Assembly: GCF_001424425.1 (NCBI RefSeq) | Contig: NZ_LMPT01000004.1 | Span: 1 to 64,000 of the forward strand | Source of the DNA: Acidovorax sp. Leaf191 | GTDB taxonomy: Bacteria; Pseudomonadota; Gammaproteobacteria; Burkholderiales; Burkholderiaceae_C | Reading direction: 5' to 3' | DNA length: 64,000 nt | Part shown: positions 34,778 to 44,409 of the stretch, one piece after another | Numbering within the stretch: position 1 is the stretch's first letter | Layout of the letters: every line of letters begins with the position of its first letter | Position numbers and translations under genes: made by a program | The notes under the pieces: generated by a model | Told to the model about the DNA's origin: nothing | What the model saw: only the letters and a program-made list of their open reading frames with translations | Database searches by the model: none

Positions 34778-36775
34778 TCAGTTGGGCGTCTGGCGGCGGC
34801 GCTGTTCTTCGGCCTCGTAGCGGCGCCGGCTCTCCACGCAGATGGGGTGGGCGGCGTGCGTCGGCTTCTGGCATTCCTGGTGAATGCACATCGGCCGCGC
34901 GAGGAAGTTGGCGTCCGCGCAGCTCTCCTGGGGCGACTGCGCCCGGGGCGGCTGCGGGCGGGGCCTGGGCTCGGCCACCACCGGTGGCGGCGGGGGTGCG
35001 GGCTCCTCCTGCACGACGATGGGGGCCGGCGCAGGCTCTGCCACGGGGCGCTTGGGCGTGCGTGCCGGCTTGGTCGCAGGTGTCGATGCCGCCGCGGCCG
35101 CAGGCGTGGGTGCAGCCGCCGGTGCAGAAGCGGCCGCGGCCACTGCCGCAGCACTGGCCGCGGCGTCCGATGCGGCCGGCTCGGCGGCCGGGGCTGGCGC
35201 AGGGTCGGTCAGGGCAGCGTCGACCACCGCCGGGGCGGAGGGCTCGGCCATCTCGGTGATGATGTCGTCCTTGGGGGGCTTGTCGCTCCGGGCCCAGCGC
35301 AGGCCGCCCGCAGCGGCCACCACGGCGAAGACGGCCACCGCCAGCCACGCCACGATGGGCACGCGCCGGCCCTTCCTGGCGGGCTTGGCCGCGGCGCGCG
35401 CACCGGCGTCCCGCTCGACCGCAGGCTTGCCATGACCCTGCTCGCCCATGCTGCGGTAGGTGGCAGGGTCGTCGTAGCGCGAGTCATCGGTCGCCACGCT
35501 GTCGCCCGCGTCGATGAACACCGTGTCGGCCGCATCGGCGGCCACGGTGTCGGGCCCCAGCATCACGGTATCGCCACCCAGATCGGCATGGGCGTTGGCG
35601 TTGGCATGGGCATGCGCTTGGGTGCCCGCGACCTCAGCGGCCAGCGGGGCTGGCGGCGCGGCGGGGGCCTGCGCCGCACGCGGGGTCTGCGCCTGCAGCT
35701 CGCTCACGGCCTGTGCCGCCGACGTCACATCCACCGTGGGGGTGAGCAGCCCCGGGCCGGGCCGGTCGGCCGGCTCCACCCAGATGTCGCCCAGGTCGGC
35801 CCTGAAATCGAAATGCTCACTGCCCTCCGGGGCGGTGGTCATCTCCATGATCTGCAGGAACTCGTCGATGTTCTGCGGCCGGTCTGCAGGGCGCAGCGCC
35901 AGCGACTTGGCGATGGCCGCGACGAAGGGCGCGGAATACTCCACCCCGAACTGGCGCTTGACGGTCCTGGCCACGCGGGAGAACGACACCATGCGGTCGC
36001 GGATGGAGCGCAGCGTGGCTGGCAGGGGCGTGTCGTTGCACAGGCAGCCGTGCATCACGGCGGCCAGCGAATACAAATCGCTCCACGGGCCCTGGCGCAG
36101 CTCCTCGTCGCCATCGGAATATTGCTCGATGGGGGCGTAGTTCACCTTGAGCACGGCGGTGTGCTTGCGGTCCTGGTCGTTGATGGCGTGCCGGGCGGCG
36201 CCCAGGTCCAGCAGCACCGGCGGGCCGTTGTCCTGCAGGAAGATGTTGTCCGGCGAGATGTCGCGGTGCAGCGTCTTGCCCTCGTGCAGCACGCGCAGGG
36301 CGCCCAATATGGACCACAGGAGCTTGCGCAGCCAGGCTTCGGACGGGGGCGTGCGCATCTGGGCGCGGGCCTGCTTGAAGGTCATGCCGGTATAAAGCGG
36401 CATCACCATGTAGGCGGTGTTGTTGGCCTCCCAGAAGCGGAAGACCTTGACCAGCGAGGGGTGGTCGAACTGCGCGAGCAGCCGCGCCTCCCCCACGAAC
36501 GACGCCAGCCCGGCCCGGAAGGTCTGCTGGTCGGACGACGACCGCACCCACAGAGACTGCCCCTCGGAGCGCCCTGCCAGCGCGGACGGCATGTATTCCT
36601 TGATGGCCACGGCCCGGTGCAGCGAGTGGTCGAAGGCCTTGTAGACCATGCCGAACCCGCCCACCCCCAGCAGCCCCAGGATCTCGAACTCGGCCAGCCG
36701 GGTACCGGGCGGCAGCGCATCCGTGTGGCTGATACCGCTGGCAGGGGCAGAGGCGGGGCTGGAGACTGCGTTCAT
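34778..36775 (-). CDS. membrane-anchored Ser/Thr protein kinase
   Basis: The 665-aa product has a Hanks-type kinase domain (residues 25-320): Gly loop LGVGGFGMVY, Lys59 in VAIKE, catalytic HRDISPDN (Asp172, Asn177) and DLG (Asp190) in place of DFG. Ser replaces the usual Lys of HRDxKPxN. A disordered Ala/Pro/His-rich linker follows, then one transmembrane helix (about 475-495) and a Pro/Ala-rich extracytoplasmic part. That part ends in a Cys motif (SCADANFLARPMC...HQEC...PICVESRRR) that could be disulfide-bonded. No phosphatase or FHA gene is adjacent. It lies convergent to nothing and divergent from rlmJ. Confidence 0.88.
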   Translation of the reverse strand: MNAVSSPASAPASGISHTDALPPGTRLAEFEILGLLGVGGFGMVYKAFDHSLHRAVAIKEYMPSALAGRSEGQSLWVRSSSDQQTFRAGLASFVGEARLLAQFDHPSLVKVFRFWEANNTAYMVMPLYTGMTFKQARAQMRTPPSEAWLRKLLWSILGALRVLHEGKTLHRDISPDNIFLQDNGPPVLLDLGAARHAINDQDRKHTAVLKVNYAPIEQYSDGDEELRQGPWSDLYSLAAVMHGCLCNDTPLPATLRSIRDRMVSFSRVARTVKRQFGVEYSAPFVAAIAKSLALRPADRPQNIDEFLQIMEMTTAPEGSEHFDFRADLGDIWVEPADRPGPGLLTPTVDVTSAAQAVSELQAQTPRAAQAPAAPPAPLAAEVAGTQAHAHANANAHADLGGDTVMLGPDTVAADAADTVFIDAGDSVATDDSRYDDPATYRSMGEQGHGKPAVERDAGARAAAKPARKGRRVPIVAWLAVAVFAVVAAAGGLRWARSDKPPKDDIITEMAEPSAPAVVDAALTDPAPAPAAEPAASDAAASAAAVAAAASAPAAAPTPAAAAASTPATKPARTPKRPVAEPAPAPIVVQEEPAPPPPPVVAEPRPRPQPPRAQSPQESCADANFLARPMCIHQECQKPTHAAHPICVESRRRYEAEEQRRRQTPN

Positions 36776-37082
36776 GTTGAAGAGTGCGTGGCGTGCATGC
36801 GTGCTTGCATCGGCAACGCCGTGAGGTCAAGGCGGTTGCAGTTGGAATGATGAAGCATGCGGTTACGGTTGCTGAAACAAAAGGCTTTCTGTCTGCAAAA
36901 AACATCACGCTTGGGCAAACCACCCGATTGTGCCGCGCCCGGCCACCCCGCACCACCGGCACGCCATGACGATACGTCATCGGGCCATGACTTCGCTGGG
37001 TGGTAGCCCGCGGACAGTCCCCCCCTGCCGGCCGCCGCCTGCACAATCGTGCCGCCGGTACCCGCACCCGTTACCATTGGAC

Positions 37083-37970
37083 ATGTTCAGTTATCGCCAC
37101 GCCTTCCATGCAGGCAATCATGCCGACGTGCTCAAGCACACGGTCCTGATCGCCGCCCTGCAGTACCTTATCGAAAAAGACGCGGCCCTGACCGTGCTGG
37201 ACACCCATGCCGGCGCCGGGCTGTACCGGCTCGATGGCGACTACGCCAACACCAGCGGCGAAGCGGCAGACGGCGTGATCCGCCTGTTCGCGCCCGAGGC
37301 CCCGGCCCTCACCCCCGCCCTGCAGGCCTATGTGGACCTGATCCGCGGGTTCAACCAGGGCAACGCGCTCAGGGTCTACCCGGGCTCTCCGTTCATCACC
37401 CAGCGCCTGTTGCGCGACCACGACAAGCTCAAGCTGTTCGAGCTGCACCCGACCGACCTGCGCTCGCTGGCGGGCAACGTGGCCCAGCTCGAAGCGGGCC
37501 GCCAGGTGGCCGTGCTGCATGAAGACGGGTTCGAAGGCATCAAGAAATTCCTGCCCCCACCGGCCCGCCGCGCTTTGGTGCTGTGCGATCCCAGCTATGA
37601 AATCAAGAGCGACTACGCCAAGGTGCTCGACATGGCGGCAGACTCGCTCAAGCGCTTTGCCACCGGCACCTATGCCGTCTGGTACCCCATCATCCCGCGC
37701 CCCGAGGCGCACGACCTGCCGCGCCGCCTGAAAACCATGGCCACCAAGGCCGGCAAAAGCTGGCTGCACGCCACGCTCACGGTCAAGTCCAGCAAGATCA
37801 CCAGCGATGCCGCGGGCGACACCAAACGCCCCGGCCTGCCGGCCAGCGGCATGTTCCTGATCAACCCGCCTTTCACGCTGAAGGCCGCGCTGAAAACCGC
37901 GCTGCCCCAGATGGTGGAACTGCTGGCGCAGGACAAGCACGCAACCCACACGCTCGAATCCGGAGGGTAG
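37083..37970 (+). CDS. rlmJ: 23S rRNA (adenine2030-N6)-methyltransferase
   Basis: It methylates A2030 of 23S rRNA. The 295-aa product opens with MFSYRHAFHAGNHADVLKH, typical of the family. It has an SAM-binding loop (LDTHAGAGLY) and the catalytic DPSYE (the DPPY-type motif of N6-adenine methyltransferases). The length is close to E. coli RlmJ (280). It is monocistronic. Confidence 0.93.
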   Translation: MFSYRHAFHAGNHADVLKHTVLIAALQYLIEKDAALTVLDTHAGAGLYRLDGDYANTSGEAADGVIRLFAPEAPALTPALQAYVDLIRGFNQGNALRVYPGSPFITQRLLRDHDKLKLFELHPTDLRSLAGNVAQLEAGRQVAVLHEDGFEGIKKFLPPPARRALVLCDPSYEIKSDYAKVLDMAADSLKRFATGTYAVWYPIIPRPEAHDLPRRLKTMATKAGKSWLHATLTVKSSKITSDAAGDTKRPGLPASGMFLINPPFTLKAALKTALPQMVELLAQDKHATHTLESGG

Positions 37971-38123
37971 GACCGCCCATTGGGCCGGCGCCTGCGGCGC
38001 CGTTTCTCAAAGACTCCGTGGAGCAACCCGGGTGGCCCGGCCCGGCCAGGTCGGCGCTGACACTGTGCCGAAGGGCAGCCGCCCCCCGAGACGGCGGACC
38101 GTGCGTGCACCCCTTTCGGTGGG

Positions 38124-38753
38124 CTATGGCGCCGGGCAGTCGCGCTCCCCGTCGTCCAGTGCAAACAGCTCCACGGGCTTGAGGCCCAGCCCCACCATGC
38201 CCAGCACCTCGGCCGCGCCGCGGCTCAGGTCGATCACGCGTTTGCGGGTGTGGGGGCCGCGGTCATTGATGCGCACGACCACCGACCGCCCCGTGGCCTG
38301 GCTGCGCACGCACACCAGCGAGCCAAACGGCAGGGTGGGGTGGGCGGCGGTCAGGGCCTTCATGTCGAACAGCTCGCCGCTGGCCGTGCGTCGCTTGTGG
38401 AACTTGGCGCCGTACCACGACGCGAGCCCCACCTCATCGGCCGACAACTCCAGCTGCGCGCCCGGGACGATCGGCGGCACGATCAGCGGCGCATCGACCG
38501 GGGGGCGCTCGGGACGAACCGGGTCGATCAGCATGGCCTCACCCGGCACGCTCAGCAGGTTGGGCGCCAGAGCATCTGCTTCTGCCGAAAACCCCTGCGC
38601 CCACACAGGCGCGGGGCCGCACAGCGCAGCCAAAGCGACCGCCCCGCCCAGCACCGGCACGGCCAGCAACGCGCGCGGCCATCGCTGGCGCCACAGCCCG
38701 GTGACCGCGGACCACGGGCCATGCAGCAGCACGGCGCGGTGCCCCTGCCCCAT
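38124..38753 (-). CDS. rlpA: RlpA-like septal ring lytic transglycosylase
   Basis: The 209-aa product has a signal-like hydrophobic stretch (ALLAVPVLGGAVALAALC) and a double-psi beta-barrel at the C-terminus (GLASWYGAKFHKRRTASGELFD; LTAAHPTLPFGS; VVVRINDRGPH). The presumed catalytic His and Asp are in place. There is no SPOR domain and no canonical lipobox. Its ATG overlaps the metF stop by one base (TGATG), so translation is coupled, and longer upstream starts are less likely. It probably cleaves peptidoglycan in the periplasm. Confidence 0.8.
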   Translation of the reverse strand: MGQGHRAVLLHGPWSAVTGLWRQRWPRALLAVPVLGGAVALAALCGPAPVWAQGFSAEADALAPNLLSVPGEAMLIDPVRPERPPVDAPLIVPPIVPGAQLELSADEVGLASWYGAKFHKRRTASGELFDMKALTAAHPTLPFGSLVCVRSQATGRSVVVRINDRGPHTRKRVIDLSRGAAEVLGMVGLGLKPVELFALDDGERDCPAP

Positions 38754-39604
38754 CAGATCCCCAGCCTGCGGCAAATCTCCAGGGTCGCAGCGCTCTGGTT
38801 CATGGTGTAGAAATGCAGCGCCGGCACGCCGGCACTGCGCAGCCGGTCGCACAGGTCGGTCACCACATCCAAGCCAAAGGCCTTGATGCTGGCGGTGTCG
38901 TCACCAAACGATTGCAGGCGCAGACGGATCCAGCGTGGAATCTCGGCGCCGCAGGCATCCGAAAAACGCATCAGCTGCGTCGAGCTGCCGATCGGCATGA
39001 TGCCCGGCACCACAGGCACCTCGGCGCCCAGGCGCTTGGTCTCTTCCACGAACCGGAAGTACGCGTCGCTGTTGTAGAAATACTGGGTGATGGCGGAATC
39101 CGCCCCCGCGCGGACCTTGGCCACATACGCCTTCAGGTCTGACTCGGGCGACCGGGCCTGCGGGTGCACCTCGGGGTAGGCCGCCACCTCGATCTGAAAA
39201 TCGCGCCCCGTCTCTGCACGGATGAAGGCCACCAGGTCGCTGGCGTACTGGAACTCGCCACCGGCACCGTAACCGCTGGGCAGATCGCCCCGCAGGGCCA
39301 CCAGACGCTTCACGCCCATGGCCTTGAGCTGGGCAAGCTCCTCGCGCACCGACTGGCGCGTGGCGCCGATGCACGAGAAGTGCGATGCGGCGCTCACGCC
39401 TTCGGCCAGGATCTCGCGCACCGTGCCGAACGTGCCCTCTTGCGTGGAGCCGCCCGCGCCATAGGTCACCGAGCAAAAGTCCGGGTGCAGCGCGTACAGC
39501 TGCTGGCGCGCGGCCCGCAGCTTCTCGGCGCCCTCGGGCGTCTTGGGGGGAAAGAACTCGAAGCTCACCGGAAAGCCGGTGCCTTGTGCGCTGGCAGCAT
39601 TCAT
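38753..39604 (-). CDS. metF: methylenetetrahydrofolate reductase
   Basis: It makes 5-methyl-THF for methionine synthesis, using FAD. The 283-aa product has the family landmarks: SFEFFPPKTPEG at residue 14, CSVTYGAGGST near residue 44, and VALRGDLP near residue 107. It overlaps tlyA by four bases (ATGA) and rlpA by one. Its place near ahcY fits the activated-methyl cycle. Confidence 0.96.
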   Translation of the reverse strand: MNAASAQGTGFPVSFEFFPPKTPEGAEKLRAARQQLYALHPDFCSVTYGAGGSTQEGTFGTVREILAEGVSAASHFSCIGATRQSVREELAQLKAMGVKRLVALRGDLPSGYGAGGEFQYASDLVAFIRAETGRDFQIEVAAYPEVHPQARSPESDLKAYVAKVRAGADSAITQYFYNSDAYFRFVEETKRLGAEVPVVPGIMPIGSSTQLMRFSDACGAEIPRWIRLRLQSFGDDTASIKAFGLDVVTDLCDRLRSAGVPALHFYTMNQSAATLEICRRLGI

Positions 39605-40605
39605 GCAGCAGCCCTCCTCGCAGAAACAAAAAATTCTCGATTGCCGTCGCCACCGTCGATCGCGCTGGGGAGCCAGTCGCTCACCGTCAGCCCGACGTCG
39701 GCGCAGCAGTCGCGGATGCGCTGTTCGACCACCGCGTACAGGGACTCGTCCCGCACGATGCCGCCCTTGCCCACCTGGCCCGGCTGCAGCTCGAACTGGG
39801 GCTTGACCAGCATCAGCAGCGCACCGCCCGGCTTGAGCAGCGGCACCAGGGCCGGCAGCACCAGCGTGAGCGAGATGAACGACAGATCGCCCGTGATGAC
39901 GTCGAACGCGGGCGTGATGTCCACCTGCTCGAGCCCCGCCCTGCGCTGGCGCTTGGTGGGCACGATGCCTTCGGCGCGCGCGCGGGCCTTGGCAGCGCGC
40001 TCGGCCTTGAAGGCCTCGACATCCTGCTCGCGGGCGTCATCGCTGTCGTCGTATGCCTCGTCCACCTGGCCGCCGTTGCGCATCCAGGCATAGGGCGCCA
40101 CGGGCTGGGTGTCGTTGTCGTCGACATCGGTTTCCACGTGCTCGGAGAGCGCTTCCTCGCTCGCGTCCTGCAGCGATTGGGCCGTCATGGAGCGGGCGTT
40201 CAGCCCCTCCACGCCCACCACACGCGGGTCGTTGCGCAGCCGCTCGTGCAACTGGCCATGGCCCACATCCACGCCGATGACCTGGGCGGCGCCGTGCTGC
40301 AGCAGGCAGTCGGTAAAGCCCCCGGTGCTCTGGCCCACGTCCAGGCAGCGCAGCCCGGTCACCACCAGGCCCGTGGCCTTGAGCGCGCCTTCCAGCTTCA
40401 GGCCGCCGCGCGAGAGGTACTTGGCCTCGGCGCCGTCCAGCAGCTCGACCAGGGCGATCTCGGGAATGTCGTCGCCGTTCTTGGCCACCTTCTGCCAGGG
40501 CATGCCCGGCGACAGGCGCCACTGCACGCCCGCGGCAATGAGCCGCTGGGCCTGGGACCGGGTCGCGGCGTGCCCGCGCTCTACCAAATACACATCTGCG
40601 CGCAT
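39601..40605 (-). CDS. TlyA family rRNA 2'-O-methyltransferase with acidic insert
   Basis: The 334-aa product has an N-terminal S4 RNA-binding domain (residues 1-60) and an FtsJ-type SAM fold (SRGGLKLEGAL; LDVGQSTGGFTDCLLQHGA; DLSFISL; LLMLVKPQFE). The Lys-Asp-Lys-Glu tetrad appears intact. Family members are usually 240-270 aa. Here about 85 extra residues (about 145-232), first acidic and then highly charged and helical, split the methyltransferase fold before the FDVITGDLSF strand. It may be a haemolysin-type TlyA misnomer; the likely target is rRNA. It overlaps metF. Confidence 0.88.
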   Translation of the reverse strand: MRADVYLVERGHAATRSQAQRLIAAGVQWRLSPGMPWQKVAKNGDDIPEIALVELLDGAEAKYLSRGGLKLEGALKATGLVVTGLRCLDVGQSTGGFTDCLLQHGAAQVIGVDVGHGQLHERLRNDPRVVGVEGLNARSMTAQSLQDASEEALSEHVETDVDDNDTQPVAPYAWMRNGGQVDEAYDDSDDAREQDVEAFKAERAAKARARAEGIVPTKRQRRAGLEQVDITPAFDVITGDLSFISLTLVLPALVPLLKPGGALLMLVKPQFELQPGQVGKGGIVRDESLYAVVEQRIRDCCADVGLTVSDWLPSAIDGGDGNREFFVSARRAAA

Positions 40606-40629
40606 CGCGCCCGTCCTTCTTATGAATAA

Positions 40630-40684
40630 AAATAGCCGCTACCGCTTGCTCAGCAAGCGCTACCAGCTATATTTTGTATAGCAA
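40630..40684. repeat. small palindromic intergenic repeat, copy 6
   Basis: AATAGCCGCTACCGCTTGCT then CAGCAAGCGCTACCAGCTAT then ATTTTGTATAGC. This is a full copy with an inner GCTTGCT/AGCAAGC arm and an outer TAGC arm, just upstream of tlyA. Nothing else convincing is seen between tlyA and ahcY (40606-40918); a 75-codon frame at 40691 has no coding character. Confidence 0.75.
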
Positions 40685-40918
40685 ACTCACGTGAATCCAG
40701 CACTGGCCACTGATACGGCAAGCAGCTACGCTGTGTGCCAGGAGGCGACCCGTGTGATGCCAGACGGCGCCTTGCTGCAGGCAATGCAACAAAGCTGCAA
40801 AGCATCAACCCGTCGCTCGACAGCCTGGCTGGCCCGCCCCAGAGCCCAGCGCCTGGCGGAGCTCAGCGCAGACCGGGCCCACGCGCTGGCGCCCCCAGCG
40901 CGCAGCGCCCTACTGTGA

Positions 40919-42355
<1,437 letters not shown>

Positions 42356-42380
42356 GATGGTTTGCTCCAAAGCATGTTTG

Positions 42381-42430
42381 AAAAAACCACTGGTCGGGGA
42401 TTGCCTGGGCTCACCACGCGAGAAGTGGTT
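42381..42430 (-). terminator. riboswitch expression-platform hairpin
   Basis: AACCACT (42424-42430) can pair with AGTGGTT (42385-42391), followed by a T run to 42381. The same AACCAC can instead pair with the nearby GTGGT (42412-42416). The choice may form an SAH-dependent attenuator. Confidence 0.5.
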
Positions 42431-42500
42431 GAGCGTCGTTGCTGGATGACTCCGAGCCTCACGCCCCGCCTGTGCTGGGGACGCTGCAACGCTCCTCGGA
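42430..42500 (-). promoter_or_regulatory. SAH riboswitch upstream of ahcY
   Basis: On the minus strand the leader reads CCGAGGAGCGTTGCAGCG..., then AGGCTCGG, then AACGACGCTCA. This is the conserved pattern of the SAH aptamer as I recall it: CCGAGG pairs with the CTCGG arm, and GAGCGTT pairs with AACGACGCTC in the pseudoknotted core. It starts near the predicted transcription start and precedes the SAH-degrading gene, the usual location. SAH binding is expected to switch ahcY on. Confidence 0.85.
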
Positions 42501-42507
42501 TCGGCGG

Positions 42508-42513
42508 ATTATA
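42508..42513 (-). promoter_or_regulatory. -10 element for ahcY
   Basis: TATAAT on the minus strand, eight bases before the aptamer start. No good -35 hexamer is seen. Confidence 0.5.
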
Positions 42514-42780
42514 AAAGCAAGTGCGGTAGTGCGGCCAGAGCAGCGCGGCCCACCCCGGCGCAAACCTGGCAGCATTGCGCCCCGCACACGCCCTGCAGAC
42601 CGCAGAATCAGGCAGCCCTGCGCCTGGCGGGCGCCAGCGTTGCAGACCCTGCGGCCGCACCGCCGCAAGCGCCGCAGCGGACACCGTTAAAATCCCGCGA
42701 TTCGGGCGCATGCGCCTGCCGCGCCGCCAGCCGCAGAGCCCTGCCGCAGCGAGCCTCGACTCCCCCTTCTGGAACCCCCT

Positions 42781-44409
42781 GTGTCCTACGCCCCCGAAAC
42801 CCGGCGCCGCCGTACCTTTGCCATCATTTCCCACCCCGATGCGGGCAAGACCACGCTGACCGAAAAGCTGCTGCTGTTCTCGGGCGCGATCCAGATCGCC
42901 GGCGCCGTCAAGGGCCGCAAGGCCAGCCGGCACGCCACGTCGGACTGGATGGAGATCGAAAAGCAGCGCGGCATCTCGGTGGCCTCGTCGGTCATGCAGA
43001 TGCTGTACCGAGAGCACGTGATCAACCTGCTCGACACACCCGGCCACAAGGACTTCTCGGAAGACACTTACCGCGTGCTCACGGCCGTGGACTCGGCCCT
43101 GATGGTGATCGACGCGGCCAACGGCGTGGAAGCGCAGACGCGCCGCCTGATCGAGGTCTGCCGCCAGCGCGACACGCCCATCATCACGTTCGTGAACAAG
43201 ATGGACCGCGAAGTGCGCGACCCGCTGGACATCATGGACGAAGTGGAGCGCGAACTGGGCATGCCCTGCTGCCCCATGACCTGGCCCGTGGGCCAGGGCA
43301 AGGCCTTCGGCGGCATCATCAACCTGCGCACCAAGACCATGACGGTGTTCGAGTCCGGCAGCGAGCGCCGCCCGCAGGACTTCGAGGCCATCCCCCTGTC
43401 CGATGAGACCACGCTGCGCGCACGCTTCGGCGCCGAGTTCGATGCCGCGCTCGAAAGCATGGAACTGGCCGTGGGCGCATCGCCCGCGTGGGACCACGAG
43501 GCCTTCCTGGCCGGCAAGCTGACCCCCGTGTTCTTCGGCTCCGGGGTGAACAACTTCGGGGTGATGGAGGTGCTGGACGCCCTGGTCGACATGGCCCCGC
43601 CCCCCGGCCCGCGCGTGAGCACGCTGCAGGTGAACAAGCAGCCCGTGGTCAAGACCATCCAGCCCGAGGACGAGGGCTTCGCCGGCGTGGTCTTCAAGGT
43701 GCAGGCCAACATGGACGCCAACCACCGCGACCGCATCGCCTTCGTGCGCGTGGCCTCCGGCAAGTACACGCCCGGCATGAAGCTCAAGGTGCAGCGCAGC
43801 GCCAAGGAACTGCGCCCGACATCGGTCGTGACCTTCATGTCGCAACGCCGCGAGGCCGTCGAAGAGGCCTACGCGGGCGACATCATCGGCTTTACCACCC
43901 ACGGCGGAGTACAGCTGGGCGACACCATCACCGATGGCGCCAACCTGCAGTTCACCGGCCTGCCGTTCTTCGCACCGGAAATGTTCATGACCGTGGTGCT
44001 CAAGAACCCACTGCGCACCAAGCAGCTCCAGCAGGGCCTGGCCCAGCTGGGCGAAGAAGGCGCCATCCAGGTCTTCAAGCCCGACGCCGGCGGCAACATG
44101 CTGCTGGGCGCCGTGGGCCAGCTGCAGTTCGAAGTGGTGCAGCACCGCCTGAAGGCCGAATACGACGCCGACGTGCGGCTGGAAGGCTGCCAGTACACCG
44201 GCGCGCGCTGGATCACGGCCGACAACGCAGCCGACCTGCGCGCCTTCACCGACGCCTACCCGCTGCGCCTGGCGCACGATGCGGCGGACACGCTGGCGTA
44301 CCTGTGCACGTCTCCGTATGACGTGCGGCTGGCGCAGGAGCGGTTTCCGAAGATTCATTTTCATCCGCTGCGGGAGCATGCGGGGTTGGCTTTGCAGGCC
44401 AGCGCATGA
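42781..44409 (+). CDS. prfC: peptide chain release factor 3
   Basis: It is the GTPase that recycles RF1/RF2 after termination. The start is GTG 42781. The 542-aa product has G1 SHPDAGKTT, G2 region GISVASS, G3 DTPGH, G4 NKMDRE, and domains II and III with the RF3-specific C-terminus. The last codon overlaps the start of the acyltransferase gene (ATGA), so the two are in one transcript. The 270 bp upstream of the GTG, outside the ahcY leader, hold no recognised feature. Confidence 0.96.
   Translation: MSYAPETRRRRTFAIISHPDAGKTTLTEKLLLFSGAIQIAGAVKGRKASRHATSDWMEIEKQRGISVASSVMQMLYREHVINLLDTPGHKDFSEDTYRVLTAVDSALMVIDAANGVEAQTRRLIEVCRQRDTPIITFVNKMDREVRDPLDIMDEVERELGMPCCPMTWPVGQGKAFGGIINLRTKTMTVFESGSERRPQDFEAIPLSDETTLRARFGAEFDAALESMELAVGASPAWDHEAFLAGKLTPVFFGSGVNNFGVMEVLDALVDMAPPPGPRVSTLQVNKQPVVKTIQPEDEGFAGVVFKVQANMDANHRDRIAFVRVASGKYTPGMKLKVQRSAKELRPTSVVTFMSQRREAVEEAYAGDIIGFTTHGGVQLGDTITDGANLQFTGLPFFAPEMFMTVVLKNPLRTKQLQQGLAQLGEEGAIQVFKPDAGGNMLLGAVGQLQFEVVQHRLKAEYDADVRLEGCQYTGARWITADNAADLRAFTDAYPLRLAHDAADTLAYLCTSPYDVRLAQERFPKIHFHPLREHAGLALQASA

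Noticed and set aside
40691..40918. A 75-codon frame between tlyA and ahcY
   Set aside because: There is no ribosome site and the composition is not protein-like.
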